Shown: positions 1-9,412 of the stretch, piece by piece | Numbering within the stretch: position 1 is the stretch's first letter | Layout: each line of letters begins with the position of its first letter | NCBI RefSeq assembly: GCF_009827445.1 | Contig: NZ_WTYI01000001.1 | Coordinates: 1,874,381-1,938,380, forward strand | Length of the DNA stretch: 64,000 nucleotides | Origin: Qipengyuania aquimaris | GTDB taxonomy: Bacteria; Pseudomonadota; Alphaproteobacteria; Sphingomonadales; Sphingomonadaceae | Direction: 5' to 3' | Notes under the pieces: model-generated | The model's database searches: none | The model's input: only the letters and a program-made list of their open reading frames with translations | What the model was told of the DNA's origin: nothing | Made by a program: the position numbers and the translations under genes

Positions 1-34
1 CCGGCAGTCCTCTGACGAAGGCTGCGCCTGCCGG

Positions 35-601
35 TCAGGCGTAGGACACGACGAGGTAGCAGACCGCGTCTTCGCTGCCGCGGTTGGCGATCTTGTGCTT
101 GCGGTCGGCGGGGTAATGCGCGGTATCGCCCTGCCCAAGCGATGTGGGCGGTTCTACCCCGACTGCGACTTCGACAGAACCCTTGGCCACGCTCAGCATC
201 TCGCGCGTTCCGGCAAAATGGGCATCGCTGTCGAGCTCACCCCCCGGCGCGAAGGTGAGCTCGTAGAACTCGACGTTCTTTTCCATGTGGAGCGGCGTCA
301 GCGTGCGCAGGCGGCAGCCATTCTTCTCGCTGAACAGGGCCTGCTCGTCGTCCGCGTCGATGACTTCGACCAGCGACGGGCGGATTTCCTCTTCGATCAG
401 GTGCACGATCGACAGGCCGAAGGCATCGGCGATCCGCGCCGCCACCGCGAGCGTCGGATTGGCCTTCCCGCGCTCGATCTGGGAGAGCATCGAACGGCTT
501 ACACCGGAGCGTTCGGCCAGTTGGTCGAGAGTGATCTTGTGCGTGCGCCGCATGACCCCCACACGGCGGCCGAATTCCTGGCTGATGGCATTATCCGACA
601 T
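35..601 (-). CDS. XRE-family regulator with C-terminal cupin domain
   Basis: This 188-residue protein has an N-terminal helix-turn-helix (about residues 10-65, with the run LDQLAERSGVSRSMLSQIE typical of XRE/Cro repressors) and a C-terminal cupin barrel. That architecture is typical of small-molecule-responsive repressors that control a neighbouring catabolic operon. I chose the ATG at 601 because an upstream frame extension has no family resemblance. It is divergent from tdh-kbl with only 74 bases between, in which two back-to-back -10-like boxes (near 634-639 and 656-661) can be seen, so control of tdh-kbl is a reasonable inference. The cupin ligand is not deducible. Confidence 0.9.
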   Translation of the reverse strand: MSDNAISQEFGRRVGVMRRTHKITLDQLAERSGVSRSMLSQIERGKANPTLAVAARIADAFGLSIVHLIEEEIRPSLVEVIDADDEQALFSEKNGCRLRTLTPLHMEKNVEFYELTFAPGGELDSDAHFAGTREMLSVAKGSVEVAVGVEPPTSLGQGDTAHYPADRKHKIANRGSEDAVCYLVVSYA

Positions 602-675
602 GCTGGGACCCTTGTTGCGTCGATGCGCTTTTCCAGTATAGAGGCGCCATTCTGATATAGTGACGGAGACGGTTT

Positions 676-1704
676 GTGAAGGCATTGGTCAAGGCGAAGG
701 CGGAAAAGGGGCTCTGGCTCCAGGACGTGCCCGAGCCCGAGGTCGGCTCGAACGACGTGAAGGTGAAGATCCGCAGGACTGCTATCTGCGGCACCGACAT
801 GCATATCTGGAACTGGGACGAATGGGCCCAGCGCACGATCCCCGTCCCCATGACGGTCGGTCACGAATTCGTCGGCGAGATCGTGGAATTCGGCAACAAT
901 GTCTCCGGTTTCGAAGTCGGCCAGATCGTCTCGGGCGAAGGACACGTCGTGTGCGGACGGTGCCGCAATTGCATGGCCGGGCGCCGCCACGTGTGTGCCG
1001 ACAGCCAGGGCATCGGCGTGAACCGCCCGGGCGCTTTTGCCGAATATCTCGTGCTCCCGGCAGCGAACCTGTGGGTGCACCAGCAGGGCATTGACCTCGA
1101 TGTCGCATCCATCTTCGATCCTTTCGGCAATGCCGTGCACACCGCGCTGCAATTCGACGTGCTGGGTGAAGACGTACTGATCGTCGGGGCTGGCCCCATC
1201 GGCATCATGGCCGCCGCCGTCTGCCGTCACGCAGGCGCGCGTCACGTCGTCGTCAGCGATCTCAACGAAGACCGCCTCGCTCTCGCGCTCAAGATGGGGG
1301 CCACCGCGATGGTCAATCCCACCAAGCGCACGATCGAGGACATGCAGCGCGAACTCGGCATGGCCGAAGGCTTTGACGTCGGCCTCGAAATGTCGGGATC
1401 GCCGGCGGGATTCGCCTCGCTCATCGACAACATGGCGCATGGCGGCAAGGTCGCGATCCTCGGCCTGCCTGCAGAAGCGCCGAAGGTCGACATGGACAAG
1501 GTCATCTTCAACATGCTGACGCTGAAGGGCGTCTATGGCCGCGAGATATTCGAGACCTGGTACAAGATGTCGGTCTTCATCCAATCGGGCCTCGACCTCT
1601 CGCCGATCATCACCCACCGACTGCCGGTCGACCGCTTCGAGGAAGGCTTCGCCGCCATGGCCTCGGGCGAGGCCTGCAAGGTCGTGCTGAACTGGGATAA
1701 TTGA
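676..1704 (+). CDS. tdh: L-threonine 3-dehydrogenase
   Basis: This zinc-dependent medium-chain dehydrogenase oxidises L-threonine to 2-amino-3-ketobutyrate with NAD+. Its 342 residues match the E. coli Tdh length. The catalytic zinc ligands Cys38 ([15 protein letters not shown]) and His63-Glu64 (VGHEFVGE) are present, as are the structural zinc cluster CGRCRNC and the Rossmann run [12 protein letters not shown]. The start is GTG at 676, preceded by GGAGACG. It forms an operon with kbl, whose start lies 9 bases after the tdh stop, giving the two-step threonine-to-glycine route. Confidence 0.97.
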   Translation: MKALVKAKAEKGLWLQDVPEPEVGSNDVKVKIRRTAICGTDMHIWNWDEWAQRTIPVPMTVGHEFVGEIVEFGNNVSGFEVGQIVSGEGHVVCGRCRNCMAGRRHVCADSQGIGVNRPGAFAEYLVLPAANLWVHQQGIDLDVASIFDPFGNAVHTALQFDVLGEDVLIVGAGPIGIMAAAVCRHAGARHVVVSDLNEDRLALALKMGATAMVNPTKRTIEDMQRELGMAEGFDVGLEMSGSPAGFASLIDNMAHGGKVAILGLPAEAPKVDMDKVIFNMLTLKGVYGREIFETWYKMSVFIQSGLDLSPIITHRLPVDRFEEGFAAMASGEACKVVLNWDN

Positions 1705-1713
1705 GGAAATACG

Positions 1714-2898
1714 ATGAGCCAGCGCTTTTACGAACATCTCGCCCAGGAACTGGAAAGCATAGAGGAACAGGGCCTGTTCAAATCCGAACAGGAAATCACC
1801 TCGCCGCAAAGCGGAACCGTCGACCTCGGATCGCGCAAGGTCGTAAACCTGTGCGCGAACAATTACCTCGGCCTCGCTGATAACGAAGAAATCCGCGCCG
1901 CATCGCGCGAAGGGCTCGACACCCACGGTTTCGGCATGGCATCGGTCCGCTTCATTTGCGGCACGCAGGACATTCACAAGGAACTGGAACGGAGCATTTC
2001 CGATTTCGTCGGCTTCGACGAGACGATCCTCTATCCCTCGTGCTTCGACGCCAATGCGGGATTGTTCGAAACGCTGCTGACAGCCGAAGATGCAGTCATT
2101 TCCGACGCGCTCAATCACGCCAGCATCATCGACGGTGTGCGCCTCTGCAAGGCGCAGCGCTATCGCTATGCCAATAACGACATGGGCGAACTGGAAGAGC
2201 GCCTGAAGGAAGCCGATGCCGCCGGTGCCCGATTCAAGCTGATCACGACCGACGGCGTATTTTCCATGGACGGCTTCATCGCCCGCCTCGACGAGATCTG
2301 CGATCTTGCCGAGAAATACGATGCGCTGGTCCATTTCGACGATTGCCACGCGACCGGCTTCCTCGGCGAGAATGGCCGCGGCACGCACGAATATCGCAAT
2401 TGCATGGACCGCGTGGACATCACCACCGGAACTTTGGGCAAGGCACTGGGCGGAGCCAGTGGCGGTTATACCAGCGCGCGGCCGGAGATTGTGTCGATGC
2501 TTCGCCAGCGCTCGCGTCCCTACCTGTTCTCGAATTCGGTCGCACCGCCTGTAGTGGCCGGTTCGATCAAGGCGCTCGAACTCGCCCGCCGCGGCGAACA
2601 GCGCGCCAAACTGTGGGACAACACGCGATACTTCCGCGACAAGCTGGAAGCGGAAGGGTTCGACATCCTGCCGGGCGAGCATCCGATCATCCCCATCATG
2701 CTCTACGATGCGAAAGATGCTGCCAATTTCGCAGCCCACGCCCGCGCAAACGGGATTTACGTGACCGCCTTCTCTTTCCCGGTCGTGCCGAAGGGCAAGG
2801 CCCGCATCCGGACCCAGATGTCCTCCGCGATCACCCGAGACGATATCGACCATGCGGTCGAGGTCTTCACGCAGGCGCGTGCCAGCCTCGGCAAGTAA
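1714..2898 (+). CDS. kbl: Glycine C-acetyltransferase (2-amino-3-ketobutyrate CoA ligase)
   Basis: This PLP-dependent alpha-oxoamine synthase cleaves 2-amino-3-ketobutyrate with CoA to glycine and acetyl-CoA. Its 394 residues match the family. Visible signatures are the substrate run [12 protein letters not shown], the [10 protein letters not shown] aspartate/histidine segment that contacts the PLP ring, and the PLP lysine in [13 protein letters not shown]. It follows tdh directly on the same strand with the ribosome site GAGGAAATACG before its ATG. The operon completes threonine catabolism to glycine. Confidence 0.97.
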   Translation: MSQRFYEHLAQELESIEEQGLFKSEQEITSPQSGTVDLGSRKVVNLCANNYLGLADNEEIRAASREGLDTHGFGMASVRFICGTQDIHKELERSISDFVGFDETILYPSCFDANAGLFETLLTAEDAVISDALNHASIIDGVRLCKAQRYRYANNDMGELEERLKEADAAGARFKLITTDGVFSMDGFIARLDEICDLAEKYDALVHFDDCHATGFLGENGRGTHEYRNCMDRVDITTGTLGKALGGASGGYTSARPEIVSMLRQRSRPYLFSNSVAPPVVAGSIKALELARRGEQRAKLWDNTRYFRDKLEAEGFDILPGEHPIIPIMLYDAKDAANFAAHARANGIYVTAFSFPVVPKGKARIRTQMSSAITRDDIDHAVEVFTQARASLGK

Positions 2899-2919
2899 GG
2901 CCGCTGCGTCACCTTGGAG

Positions 2920-2947
2920 TACCCCGGCTCCATCAGGCGCCGGGGTA
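2920..2947. terminator. Hairpin between convergent kbl and cyd operons
   Basis: A perfect 9-bp stem (TACCCCGGC / GCCGGGGTA) with a 10-base loop sits in the 51-base gap between the 3' ends of kbl and the cyd operon. No strong U-tract follows on either strand, so it may be a bidirectional or Rho-assisted terminator. Confidence 0.5.
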
Positions 2948-2949
2948 AC

Positions 2950-3078
2950 TCACACCTTGAGCCAAAAGCGGATCAGCATCGCCACCGCGCCCAGAACCGC
3001 GATGCTGGCCAGCCAGATACCAGCCATCCACAGTAACCGCTTCCAAAGGGGCGACTGCGGATCGGTGGGATCTTCCAT
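2950..3078 (-). CDS. DUF2474-type small membrane subunit of the bd oxidase
   Basis: This 42-residue protein has one hydrophobic helix (about residues 16-38, including GIWLASIAVLGAVAMLI) after a short polar N-terminus with PLWKRLLWM. That layout fits the DUF2474 peptides encoded downstream of cyanide-insensitive-type cydAB, which play a part comparable to CydX. Its ATG overlaps the cydB stop (TGATG), so translation is coupled to cydB. It is the last gene of the long minus-strand operon. The family call rests on context and hydropathy. Confidence 0.8.
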   Translation of the reverse strand: MEDPTDPQSPLWKRLLWMAGIWLASIAVLGAVAMLIRFWLKV

Positions 3079-4076
3079 CAGTGGTAGCCTTCGTCCGACA
3101 CCTTGCCGCGGAATACCCAATAGGCCCAGGCGGTATAGGCGATGATCAGCGGCATGGTGATTGCGACACCGACGAGCATGAATATCTGGCTTCGCTCGGG
3201 CGCCGCAGCGTCCCAGATAGTGAGACCCGGCGGCACGACATAGGGCCACATGGTCACGCCGAGCCCCAGCATACCGAACAGGAACAGCGCGATCGAGAGC
3301 CAGAACGGCTTGCTGTTCCGGTCGGTGCCGATCGCCCGCAGCATCGAAACCGCGATGATCGCCGTGATGATCGGCACCGGCGCGGCAAAGTAGATTTCCG
3401 GCGCGGTCAGCCAGCGTTCGGCATATTCGGCGTTGAGGAAGATGTTGTAGAGGCTCACCGCGCCCATCAGCACGATCGTGGCGATTGCGGCGCGCAGAGC
3501 GAGCCAGCGGGCATGCTTCTGCGCGCCGCCATCGAGCTTCCAGATGAGCCATGTGCTACCGAGCAAGGCATAGCCTGCGACCACGCCCAGCCCGCAAAGC
3601 AGCGTGTACGGCGTCAACCAGTCGAACCAGCTCCCGGCATAGGCCCTCTCGACCACTTCGACACCCTGCAACAGCGCGCCGAGCGTCATGCCCTGTGCCA
3701 TCGCGGCCACCAGCGATCCGCCGAAAAATGCGGCATCCCAAAACGGCCGGTGTGCCGGATCGCGCCAGCGGTACTCGAAGGCGACCCCGCGAAAGACGAG
3801 GCCGAGCAGCATGGCGATGATAAGCGGATAGGTGGCAGGCAACACGACCGCATAAGCCAGCGGGAAGGCGGCGAAGAGGCCGCCTCCGCCGAGCACCAGC
3901 CAGGTCTCGTTTCCGTCCCACACGGGGGCGATCGAGTTCATCGCTCGGTCGCGGCCCTGCCCCACTCTCAAGGTGGGAAACAGGATTCCGATGCCGAGGT
4001 CGAAGCCGTCCATCACCACATAGGCGAAGACGGCGAAGGCGATGATGAAGGCCCAGATGACGGTAAGGTCCATCAC
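3078..4076 (-). CDS. cydB: Cytochrome bd-type ubiquinol oxidase subunit II
   Basis: This integral membrane subunit of a bd-family quinol oxidase has 332 residues in many hydrophobic helices. The N-terminus (FAYVVMDGFDLGIGIL) carries the conserved MDGFDLG segment, followed by NSIAPVWDGNETWLVLGGG, both diagnostic for CydB. It overlaps the cydA stop by four bases (ATGA) and is followed by the DUF2474 peptide. In complex with CydA it reduces O2 to water without proton pumping. It is placed downstream of sulfide:quinone oxidoreductase and SulP genes on the same strand. Confidence 0.96.
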   Translation of the reverse strand: MMDLTVIWAFIIAFAVFAYVVMDGFDLGIGILFPTLRVGQGRDRAMNSIAPVWDGNETWLVLGGGGLFAAFPLAYAVVLPATYPLIIAMLLGLVFRGVAFEYRWRDPAHRPFWDAAFFGGSLVAAMAQGMTLGALLQGVEVVERAYAGSWFDWLTPYTLLCGLGVVAGYALLGSTWLIWKLDGGAQKHARWLALRAAIATIVLMGAVSLYNIFLNAEYAERWLTAPEIYFAAPVPIITAIIAVSMLRAIGTDRNSKPFWLSIALFLFGMLGLGVTMWPYVVPPGLTIWDAAAPERSQIFMLVGVAITMPLIIAYTAWAYWVFRGKVSDEGYH

Positions 4077-5515
4077 ACGTCCCCCTTGTCGGCTGGAAGA
4101 GTCTCGTCATGCCCGGGGTTCTGGGTCGGACCGGGAGTGATGCCGGCGGTACGGATCGGTCCGGTGTCGCCGCGCTTGACACCGACCTCTCCGACGTGCG
4201 GAACCTTGCCCATCAGTCGAAGGATGTACCAGACGCCTACGCCGAAGACGGCGAAATAGACTATGATGAAAGCCAGCAGCGATGCAGCCACTGCCGGCGC
4301 ATCCAGCGGGCTCGCGGCATCGGCGGTGCGCAGCAATCCGTAGATCACATATGGCTGGCGGCCGACCTCGGTGGTGATCCACCCTGCCAGCACGGCAACG
4401 AAGCCGGATGGTGCCATGACGAGCGCAGCCCTGTGCAGCCAGGGCCAGTCGTAGAGCTTGCGGCGCCACCGCGCGAACAGGCTCCACATGCCGATCCCCA
4501 GCATGGCGAAGCCGATGCCAACCATTACGCGAAAGGACCAGAACACTACGCCAACCGGCGGTTCTTCATTGTCCGGGATCGTATCCAGCCCTGCCATCGG
4601 CGCATCGAGATCGTGTTTCAGGATCAGCGAGGACAGCTTTGGAATCTGGATCGCGTATCTGACCGTCTTGGCCTCGCTGTCGGGAATGCCGAACAGGATC
4701 AGCGGCGCACCGTCCGGATGGCTATCGAAATGCCCTTCCATCGCCATCACTTTTTGCGGCTGGTGCTCGAGCGTGTTGAGGCCGTGCATGTCACCCGCGA
4801 AGATCTGCAGGGGGGTCACGATCGCCGCCATCCACATTGCCATCGAGAACATCTTGCGCGCGTGCAGGTTGGTGCTGTCCTTGAGCAGGTGCCACGCCCC
4901 GACCCCGCCCACCACGAACGCGGTCGTCAGGTAAGCGGCCATGACGGTATGCACGAGGCGATACGGAAAACTGGGATTGAATACGATGTCCCACCAGCTC
5001 GGCCCAGGCAGGAACTGTCCGTTGGCAGCGATCTCGTATCCGGTGGGCGTCTGCATCCAGCTGTTCACCGAAAGGATCCAGAACGCCGAGACGAATGTGC
5101 CGAGCGCTACCATGCAGGTCGCCGCGAAATGCAGCTTCTTGCCGACCTTGTTCATGCCGAAAAGCATGACACCGAGGAAGCCTGCTTCGAGGAAGAATGC
5201 CGTCAAAACCTCGTAAGCCATGAGCGGCCCGATCACGGGCCCTGCCACATCGGAGAACACCGACCAGTTCGTGCCGAACTGGTAGCTCATCACAATCCCT
5301 GAAACGACGCCCATCGCAAAGGCAATCGCGAAAATCTTCAACCAGTATTTGAACAGGTCGAGATAGATCTGCCGCCCGGTTTTCAGCCACAAGCCTTCGA
5401 GCACCATGAGGTAGCTCGCCAGGCCGATCGAAAACGCCGGGAAGAAGAAATGGAAACTCACCGTGAAGGCGAACTGGATGCGCGCAAGCATCAGAGCATC
5501 GAGAAAATCGAGCAT
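4073..5515 (-). CDS. cydA: Cytochrome bd-type ubiquinol oxidase subunit I, cyanide-insensitive subtype
   Basis: This haem-bearing subunit of the quinol oxidase has 480 residues. His22 in VSFHFFFPAF is the likely haem d/b595 ligand, VHTVMAAYL supplies the b558 histidine, AYEVLTAFFLEAGFLG supplies the paired glutamates, and GWITTEVGRQPYVIYG is the class signature. The quinol loop between about residues 265 and 320 is short, as in the CioA (cyanide-insensitive) subclass, and the downstream DUF2474 gene agrees. Such oxidases are known to tolerate sulfide and cyanide. The ATG is preceded by TAAGG. The SulP gene lies 74 bases upstream on the same strand. Confidence 0.95.
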   Translation of the reverse strand: MLDFLDALMLARIQFAFTVSFHFFFPAFSIGLASYLMVLEGLWLKTGRQIYLDLFKYWLKIFAIAFAMGVVSGIVMSYQFGTNWSVFSDVAGPVIGPLMAYEVLTAFFLEAGFLGVMLFGMNKVGKKLHFAATCMVALGTFVSAFWILSVNSWMQTPTGYEIAANGQFLPGPSWWDIVFNPSFPYRLVHTVMAAYLTTAFVVGGVGAWHLLKDSTNLHARKMFSMAMWMAAIVTPLQIFAGDMHGLNTLEHQPQKVMAMEGHFDSHPDGAPLILFGIPDSEAKTVRYAIQIPKLSSLILKHDLDAPMAGLDTIPDNEEPPVGVVFWSFRVMVGIGFAMLGIGMWSLFARWRRKLYDWPWLHRAALVMAPSGFVAVLAGWITTEVGRQPYVIYGLLRTADAASPLDAPAVAASLLAFIIVYFAVFGVGVWYILRLMGKVPHVGEVGVKRGDTGPIRTAGITPGPTQNPGHDETLPADKGDV

Positions 5516-5589
5516 GAAACGGCCTTACATCATTCGGGGCGCCGGGAGCAGTCGAACAAACACAACGGAACTTGCTCCGGGTGCAACAA

Positions 5590-7347
5590 TCAGATCATTC
5601 CGCGGGCGAGATAATGGTCTACCGGAGGCGGCGGTTCGCCATTGTCTTTCGAGACTTCGGCAAATGCCCGGTCCTGCGACAGGAAAACCTTGCCGTTCAA
5701 TTCATCGAGAAAATGCGTGCGCTTCAGCCGGTCCATCACGGGGCCCTTCACCTCGGACAGGTGCAAGCCGATCCCGCCATCACCGAGGCGATGGTTGATC
5801 GCTTCGAGGCTTTCGAGGCCCGAAGCATCGATCTCGTTCACCGCACTGCACATCAGGATCACGTGCCTGAGCTCCGGCCGCTCCGCGACACGTTCGAGCA
5901 CATATTCTTCCAGCCAGCGCGCGTTGAGATAGGTCAGCGCCTCGTCGATGCGGATTGAAAGGACATGCGGCACGGTGAAGACGGAATGCCGCTCGACATT
6001 GCGGAAGTGTTCGGTCTCCGGCACGCGCCCGACAATGGCGGCGTGCGGACGGCTGGCCCGGTAGAGATAGAGGAGGAGGCCGACCGCCACGCCCGTAATC
6101 ACGCCAAGCTCGACCCCGGCGATCAGGGTGACGGCGATGGTGGCGACATGCGCGGCAAAGTCGGCTTTGGAATAGCGCCAGAGCTGCCCGGGCGTCTTCA
6201 TGTCGACCAGGCTCAGCACCGCCACGATGATCGTCGCGGCCAGTGTCGCGATCGGCAGGCTGAATAGCAGCGGCGTCAGGAACAGCGTCGCCAGTGCGAT
6301 GCCGACGGCAGTGAACGCTCCGGCCGCTGGTGTCTCCGCCCCGGCGTCGAAGTTCACCGCCGAGCGGGCAAACCCGCCGGTAACCGGATAGCCACCCGAA
6401 AATGCGCTGGCGATATTGGCAGCGCCGAGCCCCACGAGCTCCTGGTCCGGCTCGATGCGTTGGCGGCGCTTGGCGGCCAGCGTCTGGGCGACGGACACGC
6501 TCTCCACGAAGCCGATGATCGAAATGAGCAACGCCGGGACCCACAATTGCTGGATCAGCGACAGGTCGGTCGACGGCAGGGCAAACGGCGGCAGGTCCTG
6601 CGGGATAGCGCCGACCAGCTTCACCCCCTTGTCGCCAAGATCGAGCGCGATTGCGGCCATGATCGTCAGCGCCACAGCGACGACCGGCCCTGCCTTGGCC
6701 GTCATGTCGGCGGCGCGTGCGGGAAGGCCCAAGCGTTGCAATGCTGGCTTGGCGCCCTTGCGGACCCAGAACAGAAAGATCGTCGCCGGGATGCCGATGG
6801 CCAGTGTCCAGGTATTGGTTTCGGTGATCGAGCTCGCCAGAGACCCGAGCATGCTTGGCCAGTTGTCGCCGCCAGCGGTAATGCCGAGGATGTGCTTCAG
6901 CTGGCTGGTTGCGATCAGGATGCCGCTGGCGGTGATGAAGCCGCTGATGACCGGATGCGACAGCAAATTCGCCAGAAAACCTGCGCGCAGCAGGCCGAGA
7001 ATGGCCAGCATGACACCGGACAGCATCGCCAGCGTGATCGCTGCCTCGAGATATTCCGCCGTGCCCTGCGCTGCCACCGCGCCCGCCGCGCTCGCCGTCA
7101 TCAATGAAACGACCGCCACAGGCCCCACCGCCAGGGTCCGGCTGGTGCCGAAAATGGCATAAAGGACCAGCGGCAGGATAGAGGCATAGAGGCCCACGAC
7201 CGGCGGCAATCCCGCCAGCAAGGCATAGGCGAGGCTCTGCGGAATAAGCATGATGGTTACGATAACCGCGGCCATCATGTCGTTCGTCAGGATCGACCGG
7301 TTATATGTCCGACCCCATTCGAGGATCGGCAGGTAACGCGAGAGCAT
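5590..7347 (-). CDS. SulP/SLC26-family anion permease with STAS domain
   Basis: This 585-residue transporter has an N-terminal membrane domain of about 400 residues containing the SulP signature IMLIPQSLAYALLAGLPP. A cytoplasmic STAS domain follows (about residues 440-560), with NEIDASGLESL at the conserved anti-sigma-antagonist site. SulP proteins move sulfate, bicarbonate or related anions. It lies 15 bases after the sulfide:quinone oxidoreductase gene in the same operon, which suggests export or uptake of an oxidised sulfur anion, though bicarbonate cannot be excluded. The ATG at 7347 follows GAGGGGCC. Confidence 0.9.
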   Translation of the reverse strand: MLSRYLPILEWGRTYNRSILTNDMMAAVIVTIMLIPQSLAYALLAGLPPVVGLYASILPLVLYAIFGTSRTLAVGPVAVVSLMTASAAGAVAAQGTAEYLEAAITLAMLSGVMLAILGLLRAGFLANLLSHPVISGFITASGILIATSQLKHILGITAGGDNWPSMLGSLASSITETNTWTLAIGIPATIFLFWVRKGAKPALQRLGLPARAADMTAKAGPVVAVALTIMAAIALDLGDKGVKLVGAIPQDLPPFALPSTDLSLIQQLWVPALLISIIGFVESVSVAQTLAAKRRQRIEPDQELVGLGAANIASAFSGGYPVTGGFARSAVNFDAGAETPAAGAFTAVGIALATLFLTPLLFSLPIATLAATIIVAVLSLVDMKTPGQLWRYSKADFAAHVATIAVTLIAGVELGVITGVAVGLLLYLYRASRPHAAIVGRVPETEHFRNVERHSVFTVPHVLSIRIDEALTYLNARWLEEYVLERVAERPELRHVILMCSAVNEIDASGLESLEAINHRLGDGGIGLHLSEVKGPVMDRLKRTHFLDELNGKVFLSQDRAFAEVSKDNGEPPPPVDHYLARGMI

Positions 7348-7362
7348 CAGGAAGGCCCCTCG

Positions 7363-8586
7363 TTATTGGGCGATAAGCCCGCCGGGTCCGGCAAGCCATT
7401 CACGCCCCTTGAGCATGCCGTTCCAGTAGATCCACGGCAAGACGTCCGCCTTGAGCATCCAGGAAAGGCGTTGCGGCTTGATGCCGTCGATGAGCCATAT
7501 GGGGAAGCTGGGCGCGAGCTTCCCGCCGTAGCCGAATTCGGCCAGCACGATCTTGCCGCGTTCGACCGTAAGCGGACACGATCCATAGCCGTCATATCCT
7601 GCGGTCGGACCCTTGCCGTCCAGCTGTCGCAGGGCGTTCACAGCCACGACGGGTGCCTGCTTACGGGCGGCAGCGGCGGTCTTGGCATTGGGGGCAGAAC
7701 ATCCGTCTCCCAATCCGAAGACGTTGGGATAGCGCACGTGCTGCAGCGTGTGCTGGTCGACATCGACGAAGCCGCTATCCGCAGCGAGTGGACTGTCGGC
7801 GACGAACTGCGGCGCGACCTGGGGCGGAACGACATGCATCATGTCGAAGTCGCGCGTCACTTCGCCTTCGTCCGTTGCGAATGTCGCGATCTGGTCGTCG
7901 CCATCCACGGCAACGAGGTTGTTGCCCAGCTTTAGCGCGATGTCGTATTTCTCGACATAGCTCATCAGCGCGGGGACATAATCCTGCACGCCGAACAGCA
8001 CGCCGCCTGCATTGCAGAACTCGACCTCGATATCGCGAAGGTTGCCGCTGCGGTTCCAGTGGTCGCACGAAAGGTACATCGCCTTCTGCGGGGCGCCTGC
8101 GCATTTGATCGGCATGGGCGGCTGCGTGAAGAGCGCCTTGCCCGATTTCATCCGCTGCACCAGCTCCCATGTGTAGGGAGCAAGGTCATAGCGATAGTTG
8201 GAAGTGACGCCGTTCTTGCCGAGAGTTACTTCAAGACCCTCGATCTTTTCCCAGGCGAGACGAATGCCCGGCGCCATGATCAGGACATCGTAGCCGATCT
8301 CGCTGCCATCCTCGAGTTTCACGAGATTGTCCTCAGGCTCGAAAGACGCGGCGCGTGCCTTAGTCCAGTTCACGCCCTTCGGCAGCACGCTCGCGGTCGA
8401 GCGGCGGGTCTGTTCGGGTTGGAAAACGCCGCCGCCGACCATGGTCCAGCCGGGTTGATAGGCATGAAAGTCGGACGGCTCGACGATGGCGATGTCGAGA
8501 TTCGATTGCCGCCGCAGCATGGATGCAGCCGTAGCGATCCCCGCAGAACCCCCGCCTATCACGACAACCTGGTGGGATTGTTTCAT
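7363..8586 (-). CDS. Sulfide:quinone oxidoreductase, type II-like
   Basis: This flavoprotein is predicted to oxidise sulfide to persulfide and pass electrons to ubiquinone. Its 407 residues open with the FAD motif VVIGGGSAGIATAA. The redox cysteines fit the type II (mitochondrial SQOR-like) pattern: Cys162 in IKCAGAPQKAMYL and Cys337 in YDGYGSCPL. The second FAD contact FGLGDGCSAPNAKTAAA is also present. Its ATG overlaps the stop of the DUF442 gene by four bases. It sits between persulfide-handling genes upstream and SulP and bd oxidase genes downstream, which strongly supports a sulfide role. Confidence 0.92.
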   Translation of the reverse strand: MKQSHQVVVIGGGSAGIATAASMLRRQSNLDIAIVEPSDFHAYQPGWTMVGGGVFQPEQTRRSTASVLPKGVNWTKARAASFEPEDNLVKLEDGSEIGYDVLIMAPGIRLAWEKIEGLEVTLGKNGVTSNYRYDLAPYTWELVQRMKSGKALFTQPPMPIKCAGAPQKAMYLSCDHWNRSGNLRDIEVEFCNAGGVLFGVQDYVPALMSYVEKYDIALKLGNNLVAVDGDDQIATFATDEGEVTRDFDMMHVVPPQVAPQFVADSPLAADSGFVDVDQHTLQHVRYPNVFGLGDGCSAPNAKTAAAARKQAPVVAVNALRQLDGKGPTAGYDGYGSCPLTVERGKIVLAEFGYGGKLAPSFPIWLIDGIKPQRLSWMLKADVLPWIYWNGMLKGREWLAGPGGLIAQ

Positions 8587-8993
8587 GTCAGCTGCCCTTC
8601 GATGGCGGATAGATCGTAGCCGGCGGCTTTCGCCCGCTGGATGCGTTCGACAGGGCTAACGCCATCCGGGTTGGCGAGAGTATCGAGCGTGATCGAGCGA
8701 GTGCCGGTCCGGCAGTAAGCGAGGATAGCGCCCTCCGTGCCGCGTCTTACCGCGCGGAAAGCCGCCACCGCACCGTCGGGGAAATTGCCGCCGGAGACGG
8801 GGATATGGTGGAAGGCCATGCCCTGCTCTTCGGCAGCGCGCCTGATGGCCGCCACTTCGGGCTGGCCTTCTTCCTCGCCGTCGGGCCGGTTGCAGATCAG
8901 GGCTACGATCCCCCGATCGTGCAGCGCGGCGACGTCTTCGGGCTTGATTTGCGGCGCGACAGCAAGTTCGGGGGTCACCTCGGAAATTTCCAT
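8583..8993 (-). CDS. DUF442 (TIGR01244-type) sulfur-transferase/phosphatase-like protein
   Basis: This 136-residue protein of the DUF442 family has a tyrosine-phosphatase-like fold often fused to, or encoded beside, persulfide dioxygenase (Blh). The loop YCRTGTRS carries the catalytic-type cysteine and arginine in a CX4R arrangement shorter than the classical CX5R loop. The N-terminal half contains IVALICNRPDGEEEGQP, typical of the family. Start and stop overlap the neighbouring genes (TAATG upstream, ATGA downstream), showing tight translational coupling within the sulfur operon. Its biochemical reaction is not settled. Confidence 0.88.
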   Translation of the reverse strand: MEISEVTPELAVAPQIKPEDVAALHDRGIVALICNRPDGEEEGQPEVAAIRRAAEEQGMAFHHIPVSGGNFPDGAVAAFRAVRRGTEGAILAYCRTGTRSITLDTLANPDGVSPVERIQRAKAAGYDLSAIEGQLT

Positions 8994-9412
8994 TATGCGC
9001 TCCCTTCGACCAGCCGCACGAGGAACATGCCCGCCAGCATCGAGACGACGAAGATGGCCGCGCTTGCCGGTTCGATTACCAGCGCCGCAATGCCCGGCCC
9101 CGGACACAGTCCGGCTATTCCCCAGCCGACCCCGAAGAGGGCAGACCCGCCGATCAGGCGTCCGGTGAGGTCGCTACGGTCTGGAAGGGAGAACTTCTCC
9201 GCAAACAGCGGGTGCGCCATGTGCTCGCGAAAGCGCCAGGCGATCGCCATGACGAGGACAGCTCCGCCCATGACGAAGGCCAGCGTCGGGTCCCAGTCGC
9301 CGAAAATGTCGAGGAAGCCGCGCACGCGTGCCGGATCGGTCATGCCGCCCAGCGCGAGACCCGCACCGAACAGCGAACCGGACACAAGCGGGGGAAGGAG
9401 ACGGCGCATCAT
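8993..9412 (-). CDS. YeeE/YedE-family half transporter, second copy
   Basis: This 139-residue membrane protein has about four hydrophobic segments and the motif GIAGLCPGPGIAAL, with a cysteine inside a glycine-rich re-entrant turn as in YeeE/YedE thiosulfate-type transporters. It is about half the size of full-length YeeE and pairs with the adjacent upstream half. ATG at 9412 overlaps the upstream stop (ATGA). A second ATG three bases later is equally possible. It probably forms a heterodimer that moves a sulfur species across the membrane. Confidence 0.87.
   Translation of the reverse strand: MMRRLLPPLVSGSLFGAGLALGGMTDPARVRGFLDIFGDWDPTLAFVMGGAVLVMAIAWRFREHMAHPLFAEKFSLPDRSDLTGRLIGGSALFGVGWGIAGLCPGPGIAALVIEPASAAIFVVSMLAGMFLVRLVEGSA

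Noticed and set aside
1-34. Hairpin CCGGCAG/CTGCCGG past the end of the XRE-cupin gene
   Set aside because: Only a 7-bp stem with a 20-base loop at the window edge, without a clear T-tract in view; not enough to call a terminator.
499-2853. A long open frame antisense to tdh-kbl
   Set aside because: It is opposite two clear enzymes with conserved active sites, has no family resemblance and results from high-GC codon use.
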